NCBI GenBank assembly: GCA_026393855.1 | Contig: JAPKZJ010000087.1 | Location: 1 to 64,000, forward strand | Reading direction: 5' to 3' | From: Candidatus Aminicenantes bacterium | GTDB taxonomy: Bacteria > Acidobacteriota > Aminicenantia > Aminicenantales > UBA4085 | DNA length: 64,000 nt | Shown here: piece after piece, positions 42,705 to 52,134 of the stretch | Layout of the letters: every line of letters begins with the position of its first letter | Numbering within the stretch: the first letter of the stretch is position 1 | Notes under the pieces: model-generated | Database searches by the model: none | What the model saw: only the letters and a program-made list of their open reading frames with translations | Told to the model about the DNA's origin: nothing | Made by a program: the position numbers and the translations under genes

Positions 42705-45700
42705 ATGAAAAAAGCTCTCGCCCTGGCCATCCTCGTTCTCGCCTTCGCCTACCCGGCCGCGGCCATCGAGGAAGGCCGCTTCTTCACCTATCCGACCATC
42801 CACAACGACAAGATCGTCTTCACTTACGAAGCCGACCTGTGGACCGTCAGCGCCCAGGGCGGCGTCGCCTCGCGCCTGACGACCTTCCCGGGCACGGAGT
42901 CCTTCGCCAAGCTGTCCCCGGACGGCAAATGGCTGGCCTTCACCGCCTCCTACGACGGAGCTGGGGCGGTTTACCTGATGCCGGCCGAGGGCGGGGCCCC
43001 GGTCCGGCTGACCTATAACCCGGGCGGCGCCCAAGCCATCGCCTGGACGCCGGACGGGAGCGAGGTCATCTTCCGGGCCCTGTTCGAGAACGTCGTCGGC
43101 CGCGACACCAACCTCTACTCGGTCGGCGTCAAGGGCGGCGCGCCGCAGCGTCTGCCGCTGGAGCGGGGCGGACTGATCAGCTTCATCCCCGATCAGCACA
43201 AGTTCCTTTACACGCGCAAGGGCAATGAGGAGTACTACTGGAAGCGCTACAAGGGCGGCCAGTACCAGGACATCTGGCTTTACGACCTCACCGCCCGGAC
43301 CTACACCCCCGTCACCGATTACGTCGGCAAGAACAGCTACCCGATGTGGATCGGCGGGCTGATGTACTTCGTCACCGACCGCGGCAACGGAATCTCCAAC
43401 CTCTACACCCAGAAGCTGGGCGCCAAAGAGGTCAAGCCGGTGACGTCCTACGCCGACTTCGACGTCATGATGCCGAACACCGACGGCCGCTCGATCGCCT
43501 ACATGCAGGACGGCCGCATCCACGTCTATGACACCCAGGCCGGGAAGGACCGAACCCTGACCGTGCAGGTGCCTTCCGACCGCTGGTCGCTTCGCGACCG
43601 GGTCATCAACCCCCGCGACTACCTCCACACGGTCAACGTCGCCAACGACGGCCGCAGCGCAGTGCTGGAAGCCCGCGGCGACGTCTTCCGCGTCCCGGCC
43701 GGGCGCGAACCGGCGGACAACCTATCGGGGACCCCGGGGACGCGCGAGATGTATCCGGCCATCTCGCCGGACGGCAAGACCGTGGCCTTCTTCAGCGACA
43801 AGACCGGCGACTATCAGCTTTACACCCAGAGCGTTTCCGGCGGCGAGTGGACTCCGATCACGACCGACCTAGACCGGGCCGTCTACCGCCTGGCCTGGTC
43901 CCCCGACGGCAAGAAGATCCTCTTCGGAAACAAGGATTACAGCCTGTTCTACGTGGACGTGGCGGCCAAGAAGACGATCAAGATCGACTCTTCCAACCAG
44001 ATGAAGAACGACGAGTTCATTTGGGAGATGGCCGACTACGCCTGGTCGCCCGATTCCAAGTGGATCGCCTACAGCTTCGTCCAGTCCAACCGCAACAGCC
44101 AGATCTTCCTCTACAGCCTCGAAACCGGCAAGAAGATCGCTGCGACCAACGATTTCTACGACAACCTCTACCCCTCCTTCGACGCCAACGGCCGGTACCT
44201 CTACTATGTCAGCAGCCGCGGCTTCGATATCCAGATGGACTTCTACGAGGACAACCACGTCTACCCGGCGCCCCAGCAGGTCATGGTTGTCCAGCTGAGG
44301 GACGGCGAGAAGCCGCCCTTCGCCCCGGCCGCGGCCGGAATCGGGGCTGAGGCCGGGATTAAGGCCGACCAGAAGGCCGAGCCCGAGCCATTCCGGATCG
44401 ACGCCGAGGGGCTGATGAAGCGGACCTACCCCCTGCCCGTCCCGGCCGGGAACGATTTCTATCTCAAGGCCGGCAAGGGCAAGGTGCTGTGGGCCTCGGT
44501 CGACGCCTTCACCGAGGACGAATACGAAGAGATCTTCAAGCCCAAGCAGGGCGCCACCAAATGGGCCCTCCACATCTTCGACATGGCCGAGGGGCGGGAA
44601 GTCGTCCTCAACGACAAGGTCCGCGACTTCGGGCTTTCGGCCAACCAGGAGCAGCTCGTCATCCGCAAGGAAGGCGACGTCTTCTTGACGGGCGTCGATC
44701 GGGCCTTTGCCTCCAAGGCCTCCGGCGAGCGGCTGAACCTGTCCGGCCTGGTCTACACCGTGAACCTGCGCCAGGAGTGGAACCAGATCTTCAATGACGC
44801 CTGGCGCTGGTACCGCGACTTTTTCTACGACGCCGGCTTCCACGGCCGCGACTGGAAGGCCATGGGCGAGAAATACCGGGCCTACATCCCCTACCTGTCC
44901 TCGCGCAGCGAGCTGAACTGGGTCCTGTCCCAACTGGTCGGCGAGCTGTGCGTCTCCCACACCTACATCGGAGGCGGCGACCTCGGCCCGGCCGCCGCGC
45001 CCCGCTCCCCCGTGTTCACCGGCTTGCTCGGCGCCGACCTCGTCGCCGACAAGGCCTCCGGCCTCTACAAGCTGGACAAGATCTACGGCCCGACCGAGAT
45101 CAATCTCAACCTGGTCGGCCCGCTTGTCCGGCCGGACATCGCCGTCAAGGAAGGCGACTACCTCTTGGCCATCAACGGCACGCCCCTCAAAGCGGGCGAC
45201 GACTACTTCAAGCTCCTCCAGACGACCCCCGGGCACAAGATCCGTGTCACGGTCAGCGCCAAGCCGACCCTGGAAGGAGCCAAAACCTACGCCGTCGACC
45301 CGATCGGCAGCGACCAGCAGCTGCGGTACTTCCGCTGGATCCAGAACAACATCCAGGCCATCGACAAGGCCGGCAACGGCCGCATCGGCTACATGCATAT
45401 CAACGCCATGGGCGGGGGCGGGATCGGGGAGTTCGACAAATACTGGCGGGCTTTCCGGTACAAGGACGGCGTCATCATCGACGTCCGCCGCAACGGCGGC
45501 GGCTGGACCGAGTATTTCCTGATCGACAAGCTGGAGCGGGTCATGACCGCCCAGAACGTCCTGCGCGGCATGGTCCCCTTCCGCTACCCCGGCACCGCCG
45601 GCAACGGCAACTACGTTGTCATCTCCAACGAGAACAACGGCTCGGACGGCGAAGCCTTCGTCGACGACTTCAAGTCCCGCAAGCTGGGCACGGTCGTGGG

Positions 45701-45977
45701 CGTCACGTCCTGGGGCGGCCTGGTCGGGATCCTCAACCAGCAGCTGACCATCGACAACGGCACGGTGGAGCAGTCCAACAACGCCTTCTACGGCCGGGAC
45801 GGCAAGTGGATCGTCGAGAACCACGGCGCCGACCCCGACGTCTGGGTCGATAACGACCCGGGCTCGGTCGCGGCGGGACGCGATCTGCAGCTGGAGAAGG
45901 CCATCGAAGTGATGCTGGAGAAGATCAAGAAGAATCCGCCGAGCTTCCCACCGACACCCGCCTATCCCAAGAAATAG
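42705..45977 (+). CDS. tricorn-like S41 peptidase with signal peptide
   Basis: A 1090-residue protein. Residues 1-20 are a signal peptide (FAYPAAA), so it probably works in the periplasm, unlike the cytoplasmic archaeal tricorn. Two beta-propellers of PD40 repeats (about 25-350 and 350-665) precede the core domain with H752 (GELCVSH), a PDZ domain (about 770-865) and the S41 domain with IDVRRNGGG near 925, S980-D981 (NNGSDGEAF) and E1038 (IVENHGADPD). The S980 to E1038 distance equals that of tricorn S965 to E1023. It should cut peptides to short products. The start has GGAGG 9 bases upstream; an intrinsic terminator follows. Confidence 0.95.
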   Translation: MKKALALAILVLAFAYPAAAIEEGRFFTYPTIHNDKIVFTYEADLWTVSAQGGVASRLTTFPGTESFAKLSPDGKWLAFTASYDGAGAVYLMPAEGGAPVRLTYNPGGAQAIAWTPDGSEVIFRALFENVVGRDTNLYSVGVKGGAPQRLPLERGGLISFIPDQHKFLYTRKGNEEYYWKRYKGGQYQDIWLYDLTARTYTPVTDYVGKNSYPMWIGGLMYFVTDRGNGISNLYTQKLGAKEVKPVTSYADFDVMMPNTDGRSIAYMQDGRIHVYDTQAGKDRTLTVQVPSDRWSLRDRVINPRDYLHTVNVANDGRSAVLEARGDVFRVPAGREPADNLSGTPGTREMYPAISPDGKTVAFFSDKTGDYQLYTQSVSGGEWTPITTDLDRAVYRLAWSPDGKKILFGNKDYSLFYVDVAAKKTIKIDSSNQMKNDEFIWEMADYAWSPDSKWIAYSFVQSNRNSQIFLYSLETGKKIAATNDFYDNLYPSFDANGRYLYYVSSRGFDIQMDFYEDNHVYPAPQQVMVVQLRDGEKPPFAPAAAGIGAEAGIKADQKAEPEPFRIDAEGLMKRTYPLPVPAGNDFYLKAGKGKVLWASVDAFTEDEYEEIFKPKQGATKWALHIFDMAEGREVVLNDKVRDFGLSANQEQLVIRKEGDVFLTGVDRAFASKASGERLNLSGLVYTVNLRQEWNQIFNDAWRWYRDFFYDAGFHGRDWKAMGEKYRAYIPYLSSRSELNWVLSQLVGELCVSHTYIGGGDLGPAAAPRSPVFTGLLGADLVADKASGLYKLDKIYGPTEINLNLVGPLVRPDIAVKEGDYLLAINGTPLKAGDDYFKLLQTTPGHKIRVTVSAKPTLEGAKTYAVDPIGSDQQLRYFRWIQNNIQAIDKAGNGRIGYMHINAMGGGGIGEFDKYWRAFRYKDGVIIDVRRNGGGWTEYFLIDKLERVMTAQNVLRGMVPFRYPGTAGNGNYVVISNENNGSDGEAFVDDFKSRKLGTVVGVTSWGGLVGILNQQLTIDNGTVEQSNNAFYGRDGKWIVENHGADPDVWVDNDPGSVAAGRDLQLEKAIEVMLEKIKKNPPSFPPTPAYPKK

Positions 45978-45994
45978 GCCCGTCATTCCCCGGA

Positions 45995-46027
45995 GGGGGC
46001 GCCTGAGCGCGCCCCTTCCCCTTTTTT
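45995..46027 (+). terminator. rho-independent terminator after the tricorn-like gene
   Basis: A GC-only stem (GGGGCGC with GCGCCCC around a short loop) followed by CTTTTTT, 20 bases past the stop codon. Confidence 0.7.
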
Positions 46028-46065
46028 CTCTCTCTCTTCAAGAGGACGTCTGACCGCGCCGAATA

Positions 46066-48657
46066 TCAGGCTGGGAGGGGGAATTCGACCTCGACCGCGG
46101 TCCCGCCCTCCCGACCAAAGGTCAGGGTTCCATCGATCTGCTTGACCAGGGTCTGGACGATCTGAAGCCCCAGCGATTCGCGGGCCTGAGGATCGACAGC
46201 CCCGGCCCAGCCGACGCCGTCGTCCCGCACGATCAGGCGGCCCCGGCCGGCACCGGTCCGCTCCAGGCGGACCTGGAGGATCCCCCGCCGCCCCTCTGGG
46301 AAGGCATGCCGCAGGACGTTGCTGACCAGCTCGTTGATCACGAGCCCGAGCGGAATGCTGAGGCCGATGTCGAGCACGATCGGTTCGAGCTGCGGCTCGA
46401 AGCGGATCCTCTCCGGATCCGCCTGCAGGACGTGGAACAGGTGCACAACCAGGCTCTGGGCGTAGTCGGCGAAATCGATCCGGGACAAGTCGGACGACCG
46501 GTAGAGCTTTTCGTGGACCAGGGCCAGGGCCTTGATCCGGTTCTGACTCTCCCGGAACAGTTCGCGCAGGGCCGGTGTGGGCAGCTCCTGGGCCTGCAGG
46601 TTGAGGAGGCTCGAGATGACCTGCATGTTGTTGCGGACCCGGTGGTGGACTTCCTTCAGCAGGACTTCCTTCTCGCGGATCGATTCCCGCAGGGCCTCCT
46701 CGGCCCGCCGCCGCTGGGTCATATCGCGCGAGCTGATGATGGATCCGGCCGGGCGGCCCTCGGCGTCGTCGTAAAGGAGGACTTCCGACTCCAGCCAGGG
46801 AAACGACCCGTCGGCATGCCGGAACCGGTACTCGAGGCGCAGCGTCCGGCGATGCGCCCGCCTGGCCTCCTGAAGCTCCCGGGCCACGGAGGCGAAATCC
46901 CCGGCCTGGATGAACTCTTCGGCCCGGCGGCCGAGCATATCCCGGAAGGGATACCCCAGGATGCGTTCGACCGAGGGGCTGACATATACTGCGGTCCCCG
47001 CCGCATCGAACTGACAGAGCATGTCCAGCTGGTTGTCGCTGACGAATCGCAGGCGCTCCTCGCGGCGGCGGAGGGCTTCGGCGGCCTCCCGCCTGTCCGC
47101 GTTGAGCAAGGCCTGCGCCGTCTGGTCGGCGATCTCGCCGGCGAAACGGATCTCGTCGATCCGCCAGGCCCGAACCGGGCCGATATGCTCAAAGCAGACG
47201 ATGCCGCGGATCACACCGGCGGCCCGGATCGGAGCGTCGAGCATCGAGCTGATCCCCAGCGGGACGAGATAGTCCTCCCGAAATTCCGAGGTCCGATCGT
47301 CGGCCTCGGCGTCGTCGGCGGCGATGACCCGGCCCGCCGCGATGGCAGTGAAGTAGCGGGGATAGCGGGCCGATGGAAGGATCGTCCCTGAGGAGTGCCG
47401 CGCCGGCGTCCGCTCGAAAAGATCGGCGCAGCGGATCTGCCCGTCCTCGTAGTTGCCCAGCCAAACGCTTGTCCGCTCGACGCCCATCGTCGTCCCGGCA
47501 GCCTCAGTCAGGGCGGCGGCGGCCGCCTCGAACTCCCCGGTCGTCAGGGCCGGATTCACCGTCAAGGCGACGACGGCCTGCTGTTGGCGGCCGATGCGCT
47601 CCAGGGAGGCGAACCGTTCCTCCTCCGCCGCCTTGAGCGGCGTGATGTCGCGCAGGACGATGAGCCGGCCCATGGCCGCGCCGCGGGCGTCGCGAAGCTC
47701 TGCATTTTGAACATCCAGCCAGCGCTTGATGACCGGGCATTGGATGATTTCCTCGCCGCTCTGGCCGAGGAGGCCGGGCGCCAGGGCGGCGAAATCAGGC
47801 CAAGGGGCCAGGAGATCGAGCAGCGGGCGCCCGATGACGTCGGGGGGAGCGCCGATCAGGCGACGGGCGGCGGGATTGAGGTCCAGGATGCGGTTCTCGG
47901 GGTCCAGAACCAGCACGCTGTCCGCCATGCGGGCAAAGAGCTCGACATGGGCGATGGGGACGATATCCAGGAGGCGGTAGCGCAGGAGGCTGACGGCCAG
48001 GCATCCGCCCGCGAAGGTGAACGCGACAGGCGTCAGGTCGAGCCCGGCCGGGCTGATCCGGAACATATAAGCGGCGTTGCCGAGCCAGGGAAAGGCCGCG
48101 CCGGCCAGCAGCCAGACCGTCTGTTTGCGGAAGACGCCCGAAAGCTTCAGGGCGTCACGGACCAGGATGCTCGTGGCCAGGATGATCAGGGCGTAGGCAA
48201 AAACGAGATGGACCCACACGGCGGGGCCGTGGCCGTAAACGAGCAAGGCCCCGGGTTGGTCGGAAACCGGGCGGATCGAGGTCCAGATCAGGTTATGGCG
48301 CTCGTTGGTGAAGGCCAAGACGACCAGGATCGTCGGCACCAGCCAGAGCCAAGCCTGCATTCGGTGCGTCACACGCGAGAGGCGCTGGCCGTGCGAGAGG
48401 GCAAAGAGGAGCCAGAGCGGGGCGACCGAAGCGATCCCCAGGTACTGGAACTTGGCGGCCAGGATTTTAGCCGCGGGGGCGATCACCGCAGCTTCGATGG
48501 CCCCGTTGAACGACCACCAGCCGATGACGGCCATGAGCACCGAAAGCGCCCGGCCTCCCGGATTACGGCGGCGGGTCCAACCGAAGGCCGAGAGCCCCAA
48601 CGAGATCAATCCGGCGGCAAGCAGGATGGCGGCGTAGAAGTTCATCTCCCAGTTCAT
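46066..48657 (-). CDS. 7TM-PAS-GAF-PAS HisKA_2 sensor kinase
   Basis: An 863-residue membrane kinase. Residues about 1-235 form seven helices of the histidine-kinase 7TM type. A PAS domain (MADSVLVLDPENRILDLNP), a GAF domain (about 375-540), a second PAS (FVSDNQLDMLCQFDAAG) and a HisKA_2 kinase with EVHHRVRNNMQ, NELVSNVLRHAF and DDGVGW follow. There is no receiver domain and no regulator gene alongside. The kinase half is closely similar to that at 17819, including REKE-LL-EVHHRV-NNMQ and LSRIDFADY, so the two are paralogs that may share partners. GGAGG precedes the ATG. Confidence 0.92.
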   Translation of the reverse strand: MNWEMNFYAAILLAAGLISLGLSAFGWTRRRNPGGRALSVLMAVIGWWSFNGAIEAAVIAPAAKILAAKFQYLGIASVAPLWLLFALSHGQRLSRVTHRMQAWLWLVPTILVVLAFTNERHNLIWTSIRPVSDQPGALLVYGHGPAVWVHLVFAYALIILATSILVRDALKLSGVFRKQTVWLLAGAAFPWLGNAAYMFRISPAGLDLTPVAFTFAGGCLAVSLLRYRLLDIVPIAHVELFARMADSVLVLDPENRILDLNPAARRLIGAPPDVIGRPLLDLLAPWPDFAALAPGLLGQSGEEIIQCPVIKRWLDVQNAELRDARGAAMGRLIVLRDITPLKAAEEERFASLERIGRQQQAVVALTVNPALTTGEFEAAAAALTEAAGTTMGVERTSVWLGNYEDGQIRCADLFERTPARHSSGTILPSARYPRYFTAIAAGRVIAADDAEADDRTSEFREDYLVPLGISSMLDAPIRAAGVIRGIVCFEHIGPVRAWRIDEIRFAGEIADQTAQALLNADRREAAEALRRREERLRFVSDNQLDMLCQFDAAGTAVYVSPSVERILGYPFRDMLGRRAEEFIQAGDFASVARELQEARRAHRRTLRLEYRFRHADGSFPWLESEVLLYDDAEGRPAGSIISSRDMTQRRRAEEALRESIREKEVLLKEVHHRVRNNMQVISSLLNLQAQELPTPALRELFRESQNRIKALALVHEKLYRSSDLSRIDFADYAQSLVVHLFHVLQADPERIRFEPQLEPIVLDIGLSIPLGLVINELVSNVLRHAFPEGRRGILQVRLERTGAGRGRLIVRDDGVGWAGAVDPQARESLGLQIVQTLVKQIDGTLTFGREGGTAVEVEFPLPA

Positions 48658-48773
48658 CGCGGACGACCTCCGATCGAGAGCAATATCCGCCCGCGCTTGT
48701 TGGGAGGATGATAGCAGATTCCGTCCGGCGTGTCACAACGCCCGGCGGCCGCCGCTTTCGCGGCCGCCACGGC

Positions 48774-50165
48774 TCAACCCCGGCGGATCTCTTCGAAGCG
48801 GGCGGTAAAATGGCGCAGAAACCGCGGCTCGTCCACGATGCGCAGTCCCCGGACCGCCTCCTTGCAGCGGGCGATCGCCCCCAGGGCGTCCGCCACGTAG
48901 GCCAAGTGGCTGGCGGTGTAGACGCGGCGGGGCAGGGCCAGGCGGACCATCTCCAGGCGCGGGAAGACCATTTTCCCCGTCCGGGGATTCTTGTGGCCGA
49001 ACATGACGCCGCCGATTTCGACCGCCCGCACCCCGCCCTCGCGGTAGAGGGCCACGGTCAGGGCCCAGGCCGGGTACTGCTCCCGCGGGATGTCCGGCAG
49101 CATCCGGTCGGCCAGGAGATATACGGCGTGCCCGCCGACCGGCTTGAAGTACGGCACGCCGACCCGGTCGAGAAGCGCTCCCAAGTAGGCCGCCTGCGCG
49201 GTTCGGTAGGCGAGATAGTCCTCTTCAACCACTTCGGCCAGGCCTTGAGCGATGGCCTCCAGGTCCCTGCCGGCCAAGCCGCCGTAAGTGGGAAACCCCT
49301 CGGAAATGATCAGGATACTCTTTAAGCGCTTGGCCAGCTCGCCGTCGGCTAGGGTCAGGAAGCCGCCGATATTGACCAGGGCGTCCTTCTTGGCGCTCAT
49401 GGTGGCCCCGTCGGCGTAGGAGAACATCTCCCGGGCGATGGCGGCCACGGATTTGCGGGCGAAGCCCTTCTCCCGCTGTTTGATGAACCAGGCGTTCTCG
49501 GCAAAGCGGCAGGCGTCGAAGAAGAAGGGGATGCCGACGGCCCGGCAGACGGCGCTGACCCGACGGATATTGGCCATCGAGACGGGCTGGCCGCCGCCGC
49601 TGTTGTTGGTGATGGTCAGCATGACCAGCGGGATGCGGGCCCGGCCTTTGGCAGCGATGAACGCCTCCAGCTTGGCAACATCCATGTCGCCCTTGAAAGG
49701 GCAGGCCGAGACGGGGTCGTAGGCCTCGTCGATGACCAGGTCGACGGCCGCGGCTCCCCGAACCTCGATGTTGGCCCGGGTGGTGTCGAAGTGGATGTTG
49801 CTGGGCACGAAATCGCCCTTCTTGACCATCGCCTCGAACAGGATCCGTTCGGCTGCCCGGCCCTGGTGGGTGGGGATGACATGCTCGAAGCCGAAGAGGC
49901 CCCGGACGGCCTTCTCGAACCGGAAGAAGCTGCGGGCTCCGGCGTACGATTCGTCGCCGCGCATGATGCCGGCCCACTGCGAGTCGCTCATGGCCGCAGT
50001 TCCCGAGTCGGTCAGGAGGTCGATGAAGATCTTTTCGGCCGGGATGCCGAAGACGTTGTAGCCGGCCCCGCGAAGCGCTTCTTCGCGCTCGGTCCGGGAC
50101 GGCCGGCGGACGGGCTCCACGACTTTGATCCGGAAAGGCTCCACGGGCGGCTTGATTTCGGTCAC
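48774..50165 (-). CDS. tnaA: tryptophanase
   Basis: A 463-residue PLP enzyme that splits tryptophan to indole, pyruvate and ammonia. It belongs to the tryptophanase/tyrosine phenol-lyase family: LTDSGTAAMSDSQWAG, PTHQGRAAE, and the PLP lysine K260 in MSAKKDALVNIGG. I384 (AVEIGG, where tyrosine phenol-lyase has Arg381) and H452 (RHFTARF, where it has Phe) point to tryptophanase. The GTG at 50165 has AAGGGAG 6 bases upstream; the upstream TTG would include that site in the coding region. It is third in the mtnP-pfkB-tnaA operon. Confidence 0.92.
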   Translation of the reverse strand: MTEIKPPVEPFRIKVVEPVRRPSRTEREEALRGAGYNVFGIPAEKIFIDLLTDSGTAAMSDSQWAGIMRGDESYAGARSFFRFEKAVRGLFGFEHVIPTHQGRAAERILFEAMVKKGDFVPSNIHFDTTRANIEVRGAAAVDLVIDEAYDPVSACPFKGDMDVAKLEAFIAAKGRARIPLVMLTITNNSGGGQPVSMANIRRVSAVCRAVGIPFFFDACRFAENAWFIKQREKGFARKSVAAIAREMFSYADGATMSAKKDALVNIGGFLTLADGELAKRLKSILIISEGFPTYGGLAGRDLEAIAQGLAEVVEEDYLAYRTAQAAYLGALLDRVGVPYFKPVGGHAVYLLADRMLPDIPREQYPAWALTVALYREGGVRAVEIGGVMFGHKNPRTGKMVFPRLEMVRLALPRRVYTASHLAYVADALGAIARCKEAVRGLRIVDEPRFLRHFTARFEEIRRG

Positions 50166-50186
50166 GCAAGACTCCCTTGTCAATGA

Positions 50187-51089
50187 TTAGAAAGAGACCA
50201 GATTCTTGAAGGCCCGGTAGCGGGCGGTGATCTCGGCCGGCTTCAGGGTCCGGAATCGTTCGACGCCGAACCCCTCGATGGCGAAGGAGGCCATGACGCT
50301 GCCGTAGACGGCGGCCCGACGGATCTCCTGCCGGCTGAAGCTCCCGGCCTTGTCGAGCCAGCCGAGGAAGCCGCCGGCGAAGCTGTCGCCGGCCCCGGTC
50401 GGATCGACGACGGTTTCGCAGGGCCGGCCCGGCACGGCCAGGACCAGGCGCGAGCCGAAGATCATGGCCCCGTGCTCGCCCTTCTTGATGACCACGAGCC
50501 TGGGCCCCATGGCCCGGATCATCCCAGCGGCCTTGACCAGATTCCGCTCCCCGGTCAGCAGCCGGACCTCCTCGTCGTTGCCGAAGTACACGTCCACCCG
50601 CCGCAGGACGCGTCGAAGCGCCTCGGGCTTGGTGTTGATCCACAGCCCGATCGTGTCCAGGGCCGTTAGCTTCGGCTTCTCGACCTGGCGAAAGATGGAT
50701 TCCTGCAGGTCGGGGTCGATATTGGCCAGAAAGAGGATGTCGGCTTTTTTATAGGCGGCCGGGATCTCGGGCCGGAAGTCGAGAAAGACGTTGAGGTCGG
50801 TCCGGAGGGTATCCCGCTGATTGGGATCATCGCCGTAGCGGCCGTGCCAGTGGAAGGTCAGCCCGTCCTTGACGGTCTTGAGCCCCTGCAGGTCGATGCC
50901 CCGGCGGCGGAAGAAGGTGACAGCGGACCGCGGAAAGTCGCGTCCGACGACGGCCACGATCCCGGGCCGGGTGAAGAAGCTGGCGGCCAAGGCGCAGAAG
51001 GTGCACGATCCGCCGATGATCTTCTCCTTCTTGACGGACGGGGTTTCGATGGTGTCGAAGGCGACCGAGCCGACGATGATCAGGCTCAT
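50187..51089 (-). CDS. PfkB-family sugar or nucleoside kinase
   Basis: A 300-residue kinase. It opens with LIIVGSVAFDTIETP and GGSCTFCALAASFF (substrate region) and ends with the PfkB signature DPTGAGDSFAGGFLGWL, whose aspartate is catalytic. The ATG overlaps the stop of the methylthioadenosine phosphorylase gene (ATGA), so a substrate from that pathway, such as a methylthio- or deoxyribose, is attractive but unproven. tnaA follows 21 bases later. Confidence 0.88.
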   Translation of the reverse strand: MSLIIVGSVAFDTIETPSVKKEKIIGGSCTFCALAASFFTRPGIVAVVGRDFPRSAVTFFRRRGIDLQGLKTVKDGLTFHWHGRYGDDPNQRDTLRTDLNVFLDFRPEIPAAYKKADILFLANIDPDLQESIFRQVEKPKLTALDTIGLWINTKPEALRRVLRRVDVYFGNDEEVRLLTGERNLVKAAGMIRAMGPRLVVIKKGEHGAMIFGSRLVLAVPGRPCETVVDPTGAGDSFAGGFLGWLDKAGSFSRQEIRRAAVYGSVMASFAIEGFGVERFRTLKPAEITARYRAFKNLVSF

Positions 51090-52012
51090 CGGGACCCGCC
51101 CCCGACGTACTTGCCGATGATCAGGTGAAGCCGCTTCCGAACGGCCGGCGTGATGAGCTTGGGATCCGTCATGATGGCCCCGGCCAGGGCCCGCCGGCAG
51201 CCGCAGGCGGATTCGTCGTGCGGCGGGAGCGAGGCCACGGCCGCCTTGATGACGGCCTTGGCGTTGCCGATGTTGCGGCGCAGGTTCGCAAGGACCATGT
51301 CGACTGTGACGCTCTCCTCGCCGGCGTGCCAGCAGTCGTAGTCCGTAGCCAGGTTCATGGTCGCATAACAGATCTCGGCCTCCCGGAAAAGCTTGGCCTC
51401 GGCCGCACCGGTCATGCCGATGATCGAGCCGCCCCACTGGCGGTGCATCTCCGACTCAGCTTTGGTCGAGAAGGCCGGTCCCTCCATGCAGACATACGTA
51501 CCACCCCCGTGACAGCTCAGGCCCAAGCCCTCGGCCGTCCGGTGGAGGTGGCGGGCCAACGACCCGCAGACCGGGTCGGCGAAGGCCACGTGGGCGACGA
51601 TCCCCTCGCCGAAGAAGGTCGAGCGGCGGTGGGTCTTGTCGATGAACTGGTCGGCGAAGACGAAGTCGCAGGGCCGGATCTCGGCCCGCAGCGAGCCTAC
51701 GGAGCTGATCGAGATGACGCTCGTGACCCCGAGCATCTTGAACCCGTAGACGTTGGCCCGGTAGTTGATCTCGGAGGGCAGGTAGCGGTGGCCGCGGCCG
51801 TGGCGGCTGAGGAACGCCACCCGGCGGCCTTCCAGCGTCCCGACCATATAGGCATCCGAGGGATCGCCCAGGGGCGTCTTGAGCCTGATTTCCTTGAGCT
51901 TTTTAAGGCCTTCGATCTCATAGAGACCGGTCCCGCCGAGGATTCCAATCTCGGCCCGGGGCCGATCGGCCTGGACGGTGACGCGGGTCGCGGCTTTTTT
52001 CTTTTCGAGCAT
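51086..52012 (-). CDS. mtnP: S-methyl-5'-thioadenosine phosphorylase
   Basis: A 308-residue phosphorylase that releases adenine and 5-methylthioribose 1-phosphate from MTA, the by-product of polyamine and other SAM reactions. Motifs: IGILGGTGLYEIEG, FLSRHGRGHRYLPSEINYRAN, ICSVGSL-type ISSVGSL, FADQFIDKTH, VCMEGPAFSTKAES, IGMTGAAEAKLFREAEICYA and NLATDYDCWH, where the last Asp is a purine-recognition residue. The N-terminal 20 residues are an extra tail. First gene of the operon, with GAGGAGG upstream and a good promoter. Confidence 0.93.
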   Translation of the reverse strand: MLEKKKAATRVTVQADRPRAEIGILGGTGLYEIEGLKKLKEIRLKTPLGDPSDAYMVGTLEGRRVAFLSRHGRGHRYLPSEINYRANVYGFKMLGVTSVISISSVGSLRAEIRPCDFVFADQFIDKTHRRSTFFGEGIVAHVAFADPVCGSLARHLHRTAEGLGLSCHGGGTYVCMEGPAFSTKAESEMHRQWGGSIIGMTGAAEAKLFREAEICYATMNLATDYDCWHAGEESVTVDMVLANLRRNIGNAKAVIKAAVASLPPHDESACGCRRALAGAIMTDPKLITPAVRKRLHLIIGKYVGGGSR

Positions 52013-52038
52013 GGGACCTCCTCGAGTCCGGGTCCTCT

Positions 52039-52067
52039 ACTATACCCAAAACGGCGGCCGATGCCAA
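52039..52067 (-). promoter_or_regulatory. promoter of mtnP-pfkB-tnaA
   Basis: On the minus strand TTGGCA (52067-52062), a 17-base spacer and TATAGT (52044-52039), 27 bases before mtnP. Confidence 0.6.
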
Positions 52068-52079
52068 ACCAGCCGTTCT

Positions 52080-52108
52080 TTGATTTTTCGGCCCGAAAAC
52101 GCTATTCT
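52080..52108 (+). promoter_or_regulatory. promoter of larC
   Basis: TTGATT (52080-52085), a 17-base spacer and TATTCT (52103-52108), 27 bases before the larC start. Divergent from, and only 13 bases away from, the mtnP promoter. Confidence 0.55.
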
Positions 52109-52134
52109 ACAAAGATTACCGAGGATCGTGACCC

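Noticed and set aside
43869-45986. 705-codon open frame on the minus strand opposite the tricorn-like gene
   Set aside because: It is an antisense shadow: the plus-strand frame carries complete propeller, PDZ and S41 motifs, while this one is an Asp/Val/Gly/Leu-rich run with no family signature and no plausible start.
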